Assembly (NCBI GenBank): GCA_033297205.1
Contig: MU859131.1
Location: forward strand, 1 to 64,000
DNA: 64,000 nt
Direction: 5' to 3'
From: Pseudoneurospora amorphoporcata
Lineage: Eukaryota; Ascomycota; Sordariomycetes; Sordariales; Sordariaceae
The notes below the pieces were generated by a model that was given only the letters and a program-made list of their open reading frames with translations, ran no database searches and was not told the DNA's origin. The position numbers were made by a program, and so were the translations under genes. Below are positions 31,731 to 44,141 of the stretch, piece by piece. Within the stretch, counting starts at the first letter, position 1. Each line of letters begins with the position of its first letter.

Positions 31731-32994
31731 CAGAACACTCAGAACCAGAATACCTACTACAGCACCTACACCAGTCACGGGCAGTCCTGGGACGCTGCAA
31801 GAAGCTCCCCCCCGACTGGCTCCAAGCCGGAAGCTGCCAACTTCCCAAACTCGCACTATAAGATGTCCTCCAACACCCAACAGTTCGTTCCGCCTGCGCG
31901 GTATCCCAGTCCGCCCAAGGACATGTGGTACAAGGTGCCCGAGGCGGCGCCTACGCAGAAAACAGCCCCCATCTTTCCCTGGGAGAAGCAGGCACCTGCA
32001 CCCACCAGGGTCTTTGCGGAACCGCCTCCTGAGCAGCGAAAGCCCTCAGTTGCGTCAACTGTGACGCCGGCGTCAGTTACGGCATCGTCCACCATTGAGC
32101 CGAAGAGCGAGGCTGTCACACCTACGACCCCCGCAAGTGCCAACGCGTGGACTTCTTTCACATCCAGAGGAAATGCTTGGGATGATGTACCCGAAATCAA
32201 CCGATATGTCGACGCTTTGCAGAAACACCGCCGCTCCGGACGTAAGGGCTCAGCGGCAGCCACTTCGAGGCCGACTAGTCCTGGTCGCGCTCAGAGCAGA
32301 TCTAGGAGAAGCTCTAAAGTGACTGACTTCCCAACCGAGGATGACCGTCCAAGCCTTCCTGTCACCCCCGCGCCAATCCAAGGACCGAGATCTTCGAGAG
32401 GTGAGAATGCGCGGCAGTTCCCTGCTGCCGCCGGCGTACCAGCGCAATCCGAATGGGTATGTATACATGCACGCATAAGATGTTGCTAATATCCAGCAGC
32501 CTCCAACAACCTTGTGGTTTGGCTAACAGAAATCGTGATTGCAGGATCCTGCAGCCCAGCTTGAGAAGCTAGCGATACACCAGCAAGAAACGTTGCAGAA
32601 GCTCGGTGAGCGACCTGCTTTTGGGGGATTTGCAATTGGCACAGCGGGTAAAGAGATTCCGGCTCGCGCACTTCCCTTTGGGTACGAAGATGCAAGATCG
32701 CCAACTCATGTTGCCCAGTCTCCGTCGGTGCTTAGTCCGAAGCCGTTGAGAGCGAGTACGACCGGAACGAACTCGGTACGCAGAATCTTGACGATTGACG
32801 AAGAGGGAGGAAACGTGCCGCTGACGACTACCGAGAAAAAGACCCCGAGCCCACTGCCCACGCAGCCAAGCATTGCCATTGCCCCGCCGAGCTATCAGGG
32901 ACCAGGTGCGGCTTTTGAGAAGGGGGAAGACTTCCCGACTCACGAGACGCCTGCGCTTCCGACGGAGGAGGAGAGAGATGTCCTTGAGACGTGA
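30477..32994 (+). CDS. gnn: Glycogenin (self-glucosylating glycogen primer)
   Basis: Exons are 30477-30512, 30731-30865, 30930-32456 (with a probable inner intron) and 32545-32994. The first ~260 residues are a GT8 domain: DVYAS-LLLNDAYLPGALVLAHSL, KLAILITPE, then the Mn/UDP-glucose-binding DAD within YIDADIVAY (~residue 105), LFNTGVMVLAPN, GADQGLLN and FIGSEKPW. The C-terminal half is disordered, with a (Ser-Gln) repeat and Pro/Ser/Thr-rich sequence. It ends with further short blocks (DPAAQLEKLAIHQQETLQKL) that may bind glycogen synthase. Family knowledge: glycogenin adds glucose to its own Tyr and primes glycogen synthesis. Segment 31519-31584 (GTGGGT..CTGAC..CAACAG, 66 nt) looks like an intron and is in frame, so the product is about 693 aa spliced or 715 aa unspliced. 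Confidence 0.93.
31519..31584 (+). other. Probable 66-nt in-frame intron in gnn
   Basis: GTGGGT donor, CTGAC branch 16 nt before a CAACAG acceptor. The length is a multiple of three and there is no stop. Splicing joins RHYRNN to SNKTTD. The retained peptide (VGVPTAYRMI onward) has no counterpart that I know of in glycogenins. Confidence 0.7.
31665..31730 (+). repeat. CAGAGC hexanucleotide repeat, 11 perfect units
   Basis: Eleven uninterrupted CAGAGC units in the gnn coding region encode alternating Gln-Ser. The reverse frame would be pure Gly-Ser and another forward frame pure Ala-Arg, both of which appear as spurious ORFs. A perfect 6-nt unit keeps the frame at any copy number. Confidence 0.95.
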
Positions 32995-33709
32995 TCAACG
33001 GCATCGACCAACAACCAGGTACAAACAACGCAATAGTTGGCTTGACTGCTGATAATCAACATTCAGTGTACAACTTCCATGGGGGTGTATTCTTACCGGT
33101 GTACAAAATCTCAAAAGGACACGGGAGAGGAGGTTCTGGAACTGGAACGGCGGATTTCTTTTCAGTTGAACCGGTTGTGCGCGTGGAGGACAAATCTGGA
33201 CCTGTGGATCGAAGGAAGGCTTTCTGCTGGTTGATGCTGAACACAAACTAAGAACAGCGATTTTGGGCTTGGTCGCGGCATTCTGTTTCCTTATACTTCT
33301 CTGTTTTTCTGCTCCTGAGTAAGTGATAGACTTGTATTTCTTTTTCTGCCTCTCTTGACAGGATCTACGTGTACCCATCAATGCTATAAACTCCAGCAAT
33401 TCCTAAATAAACACAGGCTGTTCTGCGCTGCTGTGATTGTGCCATTCCATTCTCCGGCTAATTTGGCCATGATGCTTCAGGGATATGAGTGGGGCAAACC
33501 TCAGGGGTAAGTAAACAAACCGACTGTGATGCCAGGCGTTGAGAGTAACGCTCCGTTGCTTTCCATTTCACAAGTCTCCTTCAAGACATATGAGTATAAA
33601 ACACCCAATATTTTCCGCTTCTACTTTTAATGACATTCATCCTATTGCTTAATGCTGCCCCTACTTGTCCGAAGCCACCCTTCTAGTCACCTGACCTCAC
33701 CACACCAGC
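32995..33709. other. Convergent 3' regions of gnn and the phosphodiesterase gene
   Basis: About 700 nt between two convergent stops. No gene is seen. Confidence 0.55.
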
Positions 33710-35945
33710 TTACTGCACACTCCCATACCCCGACTTACACTGCTTGCCCAGCGCCGTACTTCCACTGCGCATATAACAGATTTTAGCCTTCGCACACTCC
33801 TCTGTCTCACACTTCTTACTCTTCGCACTGCTCTTCCCCTGATACTGCGTAAACAGCTCAACAAGCGTCCTGTTCCGTTCCATCGCCTCCGTCACCCCAT
33901 GCCAGAAAGTAGCATTAAGCGGTGCGTCGGTCGGCCAGTTAACCACAGGCCCGTAGGCAGCACGAGTCGAGTACTCCAGTTTGAACACGGGCCCTTCGCC
34001 TCCCTTAGCTCCCTCAATAGATGATGTAGAAAGGTTAGTGTACGTGCCCACATCACTGTAGAAGGTATAAGCCTCCATAACCTCCCAACTACCCGTATCA
34101 ACCTCGTACATCCGATAACCCGAATTCAGATTCTGCAGCGGCGTCATGGAAGGACCAAACCACGCTGTCACCAGCGCATCCTTCTTAGTCTGCGCCGTCC
34201 CATTATTCTTGTAATAAAGCGTGAACTGGTCCTCATGCGAATGCCCGAAGAAAATGTTGGCAATCACATGCGGACTGTACCGCTCGACGATCTGATAAAA
34301 GTAATCCGCGCTGTTCGGCATCGCGCTCCCGCCGTCCCACCCAGTGGGGATGTGCGCGACGATCCAGACGCGTTGCCCTTTATCTTCGGCGGCTTGGAGT
34401 TCATCAATCAAAAAGGAAAACATGCCGCTGTAGTCGGGGTTGGAAGAGTTGAGCAGGGCGAACGGGTTGTGTTGGTAGTACATGTCGCTGTTCAGAGTGA
34501 TTACTTTGAGGTTGGGGTGATGAGGGGGAGAAACGGCGTAGGCGGCGTAATGCGTGGCGGCTTGATGCGCGACGGATGGGGAGATCCAATTGTAGTGAGC
34601 CCAGAGGGAGGAGACGTGGTCATAGTTCCAGGAAAATTGCTGGCCGAGGGTGGAGTTGTTGTCGATGGCATGGGGGGCTTCGTAGTCGGCTGGGGCTGTG
34701 TCGTGGTTTCCGAGAGCAGTGTAGATGGGTCCGCCGATGTAGGCCTTGAACATCTCCCAGATGGCAACTTCGGAGGCCTCAACATAGGCACGCGATGCCT
34801 GGTTCTCATCGTCATGGGCGATCAGGTCGCCTGTGTAGAGGGAGAAGGCGGGCGGGTGCTTGGAGGAAGTACCTGTCAAAGGGCCGATGGATTGCAGAGC
34901 GGCGAGGGCCAGGTAAAATGGGGAATCGCACTTGTAGTAGCCAAAGAGAGGAGCAGAGACGGAGATCTCGGGAACGGTACCGTTTGCTGGTGGCTCAGAG
35001 TACCGACAGCACATGTAGGATGTACAGTTGGCTTCGGATCCAACGCTGTACCGAGGGTCTAGAAGTTGATTAGCATGGTGATGATCTTTAAGTTGAAAAT
35101 GGATCAGTGGATCGTCTCACCAAGATGAAGATCCGACAAGTGCAACACCTTGACCGTCTTGCCCCTCCGACGAGACTCAGCAGGCTTCTTAGGCTTGGGC
35201 TTCGGGAATTTGGCTTTGACAGATTGTACAGTGGGATAATCGCAGGTGCCCTTGCGTAAATACGAGCAGATATATTTCCCATCGAGTCCCGCTACATCGG
35301 CATAGGCGAGGATCTGTGCCCACGAAGCGCCGGACCCGTTGGGACCATACGTGAGCTCGCAGCTGCTGTACGTGCTGAACTTGAGCGAGTGGCATAGCGA
35401 TACCATGCCGGTTGGAAAGTGAGTGGGAGCCAACTTGGCTACCATTTGGCCCACCGCCAGGGCGGCAATGCACTTGGAGCATGTATTCGACCCTCCGGTG
35501 TCGTTGCTCTGGAAGATTCGCGAGATCTCAGAGACAGCTGCTGATACGATGGCCTCACCAGTAGCATCTGAGAGATTGGCTACAGGTGGGGGGTAAATCA
35601 CCGGGTCGTCATTGGAATCCGGGACGTGCTTTGGGTCCGTAAGGTTAAATGGGAAAGTGATGTTCAGAACGGGATCGTATAAGACGGGCTGTGGCTGGTT
35701 CGTTGGACCTGGCTTGACTGAGACGGAGACATCTGAGTTAGAGAGGGCTCTTGATCATCGGCACAAGACATCATCTCACCATAATAGCTTGAGAAGACTG
35801 AAGTCGGGAAAGCGGCAGGAACAGTGAAAATAGAGACAGAGCCGGGGTAAGTGACTTCGTCTTGATGATGTGGTGGAGATTGTTTGGGATGAGCAAAGGC
35901 CGGCGCAACGGCCATCGCCATCACGGAACACCAGAAGAGGCCCAT
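33710..35945 (-). CDS. Secreted acid-sphingomyelinase-like phosphodiesterase
   Basis: Three exons on the minus strand, 35945-35780, 35732-35121 and 35058-33710, encode 708 aa. A signal peptide (MGLFWCSVMAMAVAPAFA) is followed by a Pro-rich linker with several sequons. A saposin-B-like Cys-rich domain comes next (SNTCSKCIAALAVG, then VSLCHSL, SCELTYG and KYICSYL). The metallophosphatase domain has motif I HLSDLHLDPRY, motif II YTGDLIAHD, motif III TALGNHDTAP, then VIAHIPTGWDGG and GHSHEDQ. All metal ligands are present. The C-terminal region resembles the acid sphingomyelinase C-domain (paired Cys, CETEECAKAKICYM). Family knowledge: these hydrolyse sphingomyelin or related phosphodiesters. Fungi lack abundant sphingomyelin, so the real substrate is open. 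No GPI signal or membrane anchor is seen at the C-terminus, so it is probably secreted or vacuolar. Confidence 0.92.
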
Positions 35946-37276
35946 CGTGGTGGTCGACCGCGAGAAGCAAGAAACTGCTATGGGCTCTGACCGAAGAGAA
36001 CGAACGATATTTCTCTTAAGCTTCACCGACTCGAGAGGGACATCCACGTACGTATTTATGTGGCAGGAGCCTGGAGAACATTCGTAGCTTCCATGCGCAT
36101 TGAATGCAACAGTAGTATCTACCTCCACGTGCTCCAACCGAAATAGGAAGTTCGTTTTCCAAGTTGTGTAGATCCACCCTTACCGATTCGACTTGTTAAC
36201 ATGGAGGTACTAAGGTGGTACCAACTGGACTGTCCTACCCCTCCTGGCCTATGATAAGGACCCCTGATTAGTGACTTAAGTGTACCTTGCTCCTTATCAC
36301 TGCCGCGTGTTCCGTGGGACGTGGTGATCTTGAAGTAGCTGAGGAAGCTTATTTCCGAATAGCACGTTGAGAATTGCCAGGATCCAATTGGATGTGAGTG
36401 ATAATCGCAAACCTCCGACCTCCGAGTGTCCAACCTCCAGCCTAGCTACCTAGATGCGTTTTTCCGAGAATACCTTCTTTGAGTTGAACGTCAACCACGG
36501 TGGCACCCTTCCTTGCAAGGTCTGCTTATAGCTCGGCAGAAGCAAAACAGGTTGGCATATAGGTATAGAGCACGGCATTCAAATTGGAGAGAGGGCGAGG
36601 TTGAACCTCTGAGCTCGTGCTCGAAAGTGAACATGCCGAACGCATGTTCGCGTGGACGACCCAGCCCTCGATTGAGTGGATATCAGAAGTCCCGAGTTGA
36701 TATCCCCTTGAACAATACCGCGCCCTCCTCGTTTTTAGACCGACACATAACCGCCAAAACCCATAACCGAGGTGAGAGTAGAATGAGGGACAATTGGCTG
36801 TCAGATAACACCGGTGACCGGCCTCGAGAATTTTGCCCACGGCAATACTCATGACGAGGACTGCTTGGGCGGCTGATAGAAGGCACGCCAAGACGAGTTG
36901 AGTGCATGATCAATAGAAATCGTGTTGTTGAGTCTCCCATCCGATGTGATGAGAAGTTGTATTCAGCAAGTGAATGGTCAGTAGAATTTTTTGCAAAGGC
37001 CCAGCCTCTGCCGCAGTGATTCATCTGATGTCGGGGCTGCGAAATGTTTCGGATGGAAACAAAATCGGCTCACCTATTGTCTCTGCCTTAGAAGTGCGGT
37101 TGAATAGGATGCGACTGGCAAGTGACAGTTAAAATTTCAACGAAAATCGTGAAGCCATGCTCTTCTTCTCCTTTAGACTTCTGCTCTTCCAAACCCATCC
37201 CACTTTGTGAGATTGAACCTTCACCACAGAGAAGACGAAAACAACAACTTGAGATCGCAACACCAAGCAAACAACA
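35946..37276. promoter_or_regulatory. Divergent promoter region, phosphodiesterase / chromodomain gene
   Basis: 1.3 kb between divergent starts. No coding sequence is supported. It must include both promoters and leaders. Confidence 0.5.
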
Positions 37277-40200
37277 ATGCCAAAGCGAAAGACTCGAGAC
37301 TCTGAAGTCGACAGTCCAAAGATGGCTCCGACAGCCAACAAGAAGAGATCGCCGGCTGAGAAGGCTCAGAAATCGTCAAAGTAAGTGTCAAGGCTATTGC
37401 CATGAGGTTGTGGTTTGGTGCCGGAGAGGAAGATCAACAATGGTCCAGAAGGAATGCAATCAATGGAATGGGCCCGCCAGTTACAGCGGCTCAGTGGCTT
37501 GTCAGTGCTGCACGGCAGAAGGCTGGCCTATCATGGTGCCTTTTATGGTGGATTGGGGGCTTGATAGCACCGTTAGCGGCAACGAACAGTGGCTGACTTA
37601 TGTCTAAGCAGTGCGGCTGCAGGAGGCGACCTCAGCCTTGCCCAACCATCCGCGGTCAACTGCAAGGACCGAAACAACGACGACGCCGCCGCAGCACATG
37701 AAGCTTGGAGAAGAAAGCTCCACAAGTCCGCGAGACGAGAGGTCTCACGAATCGGATCGGCTCGTACCAACCCGAACCGTCCACAGCGCACCGCGAACAA
37801 AAGCGCGCCGTCGGATCCGCCCTTGACATCTCTCAGGCGCAGCAGCCGTGTCCCTGCCCCCAAGAGGAACATCGCCGACAAGATCAAAACTGAGAGGGTC
37901 ATGCCCAGAGGGCGCCCCAGAAAGTCACCCAAGGCCAAGAAGCCGAAGAAGGAGTCGTCAGAGACATTCTATAAAGTTCGGCGCATTGCTGGAGAGAAGA
38001 CCGAAAACGGTCGGCTGTTCTACTACATCGACTGGGCTAACGACCCCAACACTGGAGAGAGCTTTAAGCCGACCTGGGTATGATCTAGCTCCCTATCACC
38101 TACGTTCTCACATACAGTAAACTAACCACCACTGCACTTACAGGAACCAGCTGAGTACGTGACTGAAGCTGCAATCGCTCATTGGGAGCTTACCAAAGAC
38201 AAGGCACCACGAAGCGACGACGACGACACAGATCAAGAGAACAAAGACCAGGACGAGGAAGACGAGGAGGACGAGTTTCCAATTGCTCGCCGCCGCCAGA
38301 AGCGCAAACTCTCGCAGGATCGAAAGGAGGCCGAAGAGCAGCAGCCGCGGAAGCGAGCTCGGACCGCCGACGTGAAGGTGAAGGACAACACGGGCGCCAA
38401 TCCTCGCGTTAAGCCCGTCAAGATTGCTGTTGAGATTCCGCGCGAACCCACTGTGGACCCATCCGATTTCATACCTGTCATTGTCTCCTCCCAAGACAGT
38501 TCCCAGCCCGCCTCGCAGCATCAGGAGCCTGCAGCGCCAACAAAGGAGATCAGCCAACGGACGATTCCTGACTCGCAAGACGTAAGTGATTCTTTGCCAT
38601 CCCTGCAGCAGGAAACCCAGAGGGAGCCAGAACTTTTGCCCGAAGAGGAAGTTAGCGACTACCATTCAGCCGTGGAAGATCCGGACTCTGAAAGCACTGC
38701 TACTCCTTCCTCCTCCTTCGCGTCCGCCCAGGATCAGTCGACGCAGTCTGGGGCTGAGATTCCGTCCAGGCAGATCGAGGACCATTTTGAGGTTGAACCC
38801 CAGTCCATCTCCTTCGACGACCAGCAAACCACGGCCGAGGAGGCCTCGCATCAACAGGACCTTGCTTCAAACCTGAGCAGCTCCCCGCCTGGAAGATTCT
38901 TGACGCAAGTCGAACTCGATTGGTTAGCAGAAGAGATCTCGTCCAAGTCGGGAGTTATCGTCTCAACTAGCCAGGTCGTGAGCCAAAACCCCGATAACCG
39001 CAGCCAGGGCCCCGCGAACGACGAACCCGACACCACACACACTACACTTGCTTCGCATCAAAACTCGAACAACGCTCCTTTGTAGGCCGCCCAGGTTCTG
39101 CTCCCTTCAAGCAGCGTTTCACAGCAACTGCGCAGCCAAATCGAATACTCGAGCTTAATCGAGAACTCTACACCATCCGAACGGGCGGCTCATATCAGCC
39201 GAACCGACAGCGACATCGTTCCGGCCACCTTGGGCAAATAGGTTAGTGGCGCCAAAAACTCGCCAAGTGGCATCACAGAATCGCAAGCACCACCATACAT
39301 GATACTGCGCATACTTGACGCAAACCAGCCCACTAAGCAGCCGCATTCTGACAAAACAGACAGAATCGACCGAGAGGCCTCGTCTCATAATTCGAATACC
39401 CCTCCCCCTTCTTCTTTGTCGCCCACTGCGACCTCTTCAACACCCCACACACCTAATCAAAACGAAGACTGCGAGACAGCTAACTTCAGCATGGACGAAG
39501 CGTTCTCGACGGAGACGCCCCAGCTCTCCGCAACGGAGACGCTGCAACGATTGCGTGATTCTATCTACGGCAAGCAGTCCGATGAGCCACCCACACTCTT
39601 AACCTCGCCAGCCTCGCATCTAGACCTCCATACCACCCAACCTGAGCAGCAGGAACATCAACCGATGGCAATCTCTCCTGCCAATGTTTTCCCTGCGCCT
39701 CACCCTGATCCGGCGGATTCATGGGACATTCAGCCATCAGGTAATATTCTTCACAGCATCGATCCGAGTCCTGGGTTGCATCCGGGATCCGTCATTTCCA
39801 ACGGTGAGACCATCTCGGCTGTTGAGCAGCTTAGACGTAGTCTGGGACTCCCATTCACTCCCAACGCCCCACATACCGAGCTCGATATCTCTCCCGAGCC
39901 GGTCGAAACCCACAACCATGTAGCGTCTGACGAGTTGCCTGCAACCATTGCACCTTCTGATTTGGATGTATCAGCCGGCCATGATGCACTTCCGTCCCAC
40001 GAACAGATCGATTTCGATCATAACAACGAAGACATGTCCAACACAACTCGGAACATGGACTCCGAAGAATCCGAGGAAGAATCGGAGTTAACCGAGTTTC
40101 TGGTCACCCTACCGATGGCGGCAAATTCTCGTCCCCAGTACCTCGAAACGATCGACAAGAACAAAGCTGCCATGGAGGAGTTTTGCCACGCCTTCAGCGA

Positions 40201-42133
40201 GTCCCACCCGGCGATGCCCAACGACATTCTCACCGCAAAAATCGACTCGATCTTCCAGCGACTGGGCGACCTCTGCGACTTGCCAGCCTATGCGGACACC
40301 ATCCCGGCGATGACGCCCACCGAAATGATGAAACACGCAACGGGAACCAACACCAAGTTTTCTTTCATCTATGAGTTTCTCCACTTAGCTCGCGACTTGA
40401 ATCTCCGAGTTCTCATCCTTTGCCGACCTGGCAGGACATTTGATTACTTGGAAGCCGTAGTTTCTACGCCTGGTTTCAACTACAATGTTCTTGGGCGTGA
40501 CGGGCCAAGCTCGCCCGATGAGACTTCTGACGGATTATGGGTGGTTCTGGCTTCATCAGACCAGGATCTGTCCGCTGTCCACGGACCCATCGATGTCGCC
40601 ATCAAATTTGATCACGAGACAAGGTCAACCAGACTGCCTTCCGGCCTGGTTCCTGTTGTCTTGAGCCTTGTAGTCTCCTACACTCTAGAGCACGTTGACC
40701 TCCAACTCAGCCAAATGGAACATGAGTTGAGCGACTTGGAGAAGAAGAACGCCCTTACTCTGGCGATTGTCACTCCAACGGCGAGAAGGCTGTTCGTAAA
40801 CCCACCAGATGACGGGCATGAGCCACACAAAGCTGCTGAGCTTTTCGCCTGTTTTTTGCAGAACCCAGATAATGACCTATCGTGGGATCCGCAAGTTCTT
40901 CCTGCGGATGTCTTTGATGGCTGGTTAAACTCGCACAACCGTATGGAGTCAGCTCAGCATGTACTTCCTTCAAGAGATGCCACTGGCCGTAAGCGCTACT
41001 TGGTAAGTGTCGGAGCCTCAACCTGTTCATCATTTCTCAGAATTAGCTCACTAACTGGAACACAGGACGAAGTTGATGCTGGCACGCCAAAGCGAGTCAG
41101 GCTTTCTCAGACCCAGACTCCTCGGAATAGCACACCATCCCAGATGACCGACCTGCTGAGGAGTACTCTGGAGAAGTACCCCGGTCGACCGGCAACACAG
41201 TTCATGGAGGTTTCAGTAGAGCAGCTCGAAGCCCTGGCTTTCAAGATCTTCGAGCTGGAGTCAGATCTTGAGCGAGAAGCCAGCGACGAGAACCGAACTC
41301 GCCTGCTAGCGGGGAACCTCAGCGTCGAACTGGATTCTTACAAACGCACGGTGGAAGTTCTTACACCCAAGTACACCGAAGCCCTGCACGACCGCAGCAC
41401 CTTCGAGAAGACGTGCAAAAAGGCCGTCGACGACAACGCCGCAGCCCAAAAGCGGTTCGAAGCCAGCAAACACGACCTCGAGACAGCCAAGGCAGAAAAC
41501 AAAGCTCTCGAGGCCAAGCTAGCCGAAGCTAACTCACAACTCGCCAACTCCTCCAACCCGGACCTCTCCCGTCTCGCCCTTGCCGAGCAGGAACTCTCAG
41601 AAACCAAGACCAAACTCGCCGCTCTCGAGAAGCGCATGGTCACGACAACCAACGAGATGGAATACAGCCGCAGTGCCTACCAAAACGCCTCCAACGCGCA
41701 CACGGAGCTGAACAACGAGAACGTCGCCCTCAAGCGGAAGGTCGAAGAACTTGAGCGCAAAGCCTCCGAGAACGTTGTGACGGTCAACCAGATCAACGCC
41801 GACCAGGAGAAGAAGTTCCTGGGCAAGCAAAACGACGAGTACAGGGCTTTGATCCGCGACCGCGAGCGTGAGCTGGAGGTCGCTCGCGCCGAGCTGCGCC
41901 ATCTCAAGAGCGGACGGCGCGAGACCCGCCAGGCTAGTGTCCCGCGGAGTCCGCGCACGACGACGGGGATCATGAGTCCGCGGACGACGGCCGGACGCAG
42001 GAATGCGAACAATAACACGACGGACACGGCGGCGAGTAGTCGGGGAAATAGTCCTGCGCCGGGTAATGCTAGTGATGGGAACGGGAACGGAGGCATGAAC
42101 TTCAATCCCCGGTGGGGGCACCTGCGTGATTAG
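37277..42133 (+). CDS. Chromodomain + AT-hook + HDA2/3-like chromatin protein (one gene or two adjacent)
   Basis: Clear exons are 37277-37380, 37612-38077 and 38144 onward, then a second large open block up to 42133. The N-terminal part has basic Lys/Arg stretches, an AT-hook-like PRGRPRKSPK (~residue 135) and a chromodomain (~154-208; FYKVRRIAG, LFYYIDWAN, FKPTWEPAEYV). A long acidic disordered region with SQ/Q-rich sequence follows. The downstream block has an HDA2/3-type domain (TEFLVTLPM, KFSFIYEFLHLARDL, LRVLILCRPGRTFDYLEAVV, WVVLASSDQDL), a 63-nt in-frame intron at 41003-41065, then a long coiled coil (~41210-41910) and a Gly/Asn-rich end. Family knowledge: Hda2 and Hda3 are partner subunits of the class II deacetylase Hda1. 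The frame breaks between 38977 and 39360. One GT..AG model (introns 38978-39111 and 39242-39359) gives a continuous protein, but two separate genes are possible. Confidence 0.75.
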
Positions 42134-43143
42134 GACATGACGACTAGGAGCCAGAACCGGAACCGGGGAAGGGGTCGGAGAGCGAAATCGATGGGTGTTT
42201 GAAAAGAAACATTATGTCCCGGCTGTTTGTCGCAGCTGCTGTTTTTCTTTCATGGGACGATATCAAGGGAAGAAGACAGGGCAACGATTGAGATTGTCAT
42301 TCTTTGACAATGGTGGAATGGTCATTTGCTCATTGCTTTTGTCACACATTGGCTATTTCCTATTTTCTTTATCTTTACTGTTTTCTACAGCCGATAGGGA
42401 CTTTCACACAATACCCCTCTCCCCTAGCTTACGGCTCATTAGGTCAGTTGTTGTTTTTTTTTTTTCGTTTTCTTTTATGTTGTTAAGGCACGATAGGCCA
42501 AGTTGCATTTGAGGGTTGAGGGATGCATATGGAAGAGGTTGAGGCACTCGGCGCAATTAGGTCAGGTTACCTTCTCTAGATACTTATTCTAGGCACAAGG
42601 AAACAGCAGAATTTTAGAAATTGAGAAGCTGGACCATTTGAATGAAGAATGTTAGCCCGCATCTGACTTTGTGAATCCAGCAGTGACTCTCATCACTGTC
42701 TTTGAGAGCATGTATTTTGCTGTTCGCGTCGGTCATTGTGTTTATTGAAACATATCATATGATACAAAGCGTCACAACCAACCGAAACCCACTGTTATCA
42801 TATTTTTATCCAACTTTGTAGACAAACAGGTTGAACTCGTTCGATTGGTCTCTCTAAGCCTCTCCTTGGATATGCTACGCCCTTATTTCCAACAATAAGA
42901 GTCTCGGGCCTAAGAAACATGTACAGTATCAGGAGGCAGCGCGTAGCGCTCTCTCTTATTCATGAGTTCCAAACACACACGCACGCCTTCCGTTTCACAC
43001 GACCCCTCCTCTCTTTTTCTCTCACCTCTCGGCTCTCTCATTTCCCCTCCGGAAATTTTTAAAGGTTCTGGGAGGGTATTTGATGGGTCGTTTGAATAGT
43101 GATCGATCATCATGTCAACTTCTAAATTACGTTGACACTAAAT
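42134..43143. other. Convergent 3' regions
   Basis: About 1 kb between the stops of the chromatin gene (plus) and the cytochrome oxidase gene (minus). No gene is seen. A T run of 12 lies near 42455. Confidence 0.5.
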
Positions 43144-44141
43144 TTAGTTGGCCTCCTCCGGGTAGAGGTCCTCCTTGAGGGTGATGCCGAGCTCCTCACG
43201 AAGGGGCTTGAGCTCAGCGAGGTACTGCTCGTACTGGCCCTTGTTCTCAACCTTGGCCTTGATGCCTGTTATGAAAAGAGTCCGTTGTCAGCATGGTTTT
43301 GGCTCCTCAAAACTGTTGTATCGTCCCCTATCCACCCGAGTCTTCCAACACATTGATACTGGCGCATAGACGGGTCGTCGATGGCTGCGATGTGCGGTTT
43401 TCGGTGGTGGCAGTGATAATGCTATGACGGGATCGGGGTCTCTTACCCTCGAAGACGCGGACAGCGGTAGGGAAGTCGTTGACGCGGCGGGCAGCCTTGA
43501 GAGCGGCGGCAAGAACGGAGGGCGAGGGGACGAGATCGTAAGCGAAAGCGTTGTTCAGGTTGCGCTAATTTCGGTATGGCAGCGTCAGTCATCTGTCTCC
43601 TCCTTTCGTCGTCCCTGTCCCACCACAATATCGAATCACTGTCCCTTTGATCGAGGATGCAAAAGTGCGTCGTCGAGTCGGTCGTGAGAGTTGAGGTGGA
43701 ACAGGAGCGTGGGAGGTGATGCATACCTGAAGCTCGAAAACATCCTGGACGGCGTCAAACTCCTTCTCGTAGCTGTTGGAAAAGACGCAGGTTAGGAATT
43801 GGGGTGTTCTCAAGGGCGCATAGACGTGTTGAAGAGGTGGCCCTGAGGGGGTATAGAGTCGGAGGCATCACGTCATAGTGAAGCCGAGCTAGGACGGGTA
43901 GGTAGCTAGCTCGGGCCTGGGACCTCGGGAGCTCGGAGAGGTAGTAGCTTCCCGGCCGGGATGCCGGGGGCAAGACTCACCGGGCAGTGAACTCCTCGAA
44001 GGTCTCCTCGTGGTGCTCGGAGCGGAAACGGCTGGAGGTGCTGAAGAGGCTGACGCGGGCGGCGACGGGCTGGGGGCGGGCGACGGCGCGGAAGAGGCCG
44101 GCAGAGGGGCCGCGGACGGCAGTGCGGAAGAAGGAGGCCAT
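43144..44141 (-). CDS. Cytochrome c oxidase subunit VI (Cox6/COX5A family)
   Basis: Four exons on the minus strand, 44141-43981, 43772-43727, 43564-43447 and 43265-43144, encode 148 aa. A presequence of ~40 residues (MASFFRTAVRGPSAGLFR; rich in Arg, Ala and Ser, ending near VSLFSTSSR) precedes the mature protein. The mature part matches COX5A: ETFEEFTARYEKEF, DVFELQRNLNNAFAYDLVPS, LKAARRVNDFPTAVRVFEGIK, YLAELKPLREELGI and a DLYPEE ending. Family knowledge: this is a nuclear-encoded, matrix-facing subunit of respiratory complex IV (yeast Cox6). Exon 2 is only 46 nt. Splice sites GTGAGT, GTATGC and GTAAGA are canonical. The long in-frame N-terminal extension to 44321 is rejected because the presequence starts at 44141. 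Confidence 0.95.

Noticed and set aside
31621..32064. Arg-Ala repeat ORF in the plus strand over gnn
   Set aside because: It is the CAGAGC repeat read in another frame. The glycogenin frame is the real one.
34235..35062. 275-codon plus-strand ORF over the phosphodiesterase gene
   Set aside because: Antisense shadow: Val/Gly-rich, no domain, and it crosses an intron of the real gene.
38582..38608. GTAAGT..CTGCAG segment of 27 nt
   Set aside because: A good donor but far too short. The frame is open without it.
39081..39094. 13-nt GT..AG intron at the chromo/HDA2-3 junction
   Set aside because: Far below the minimum length for a spliceosomal intron.
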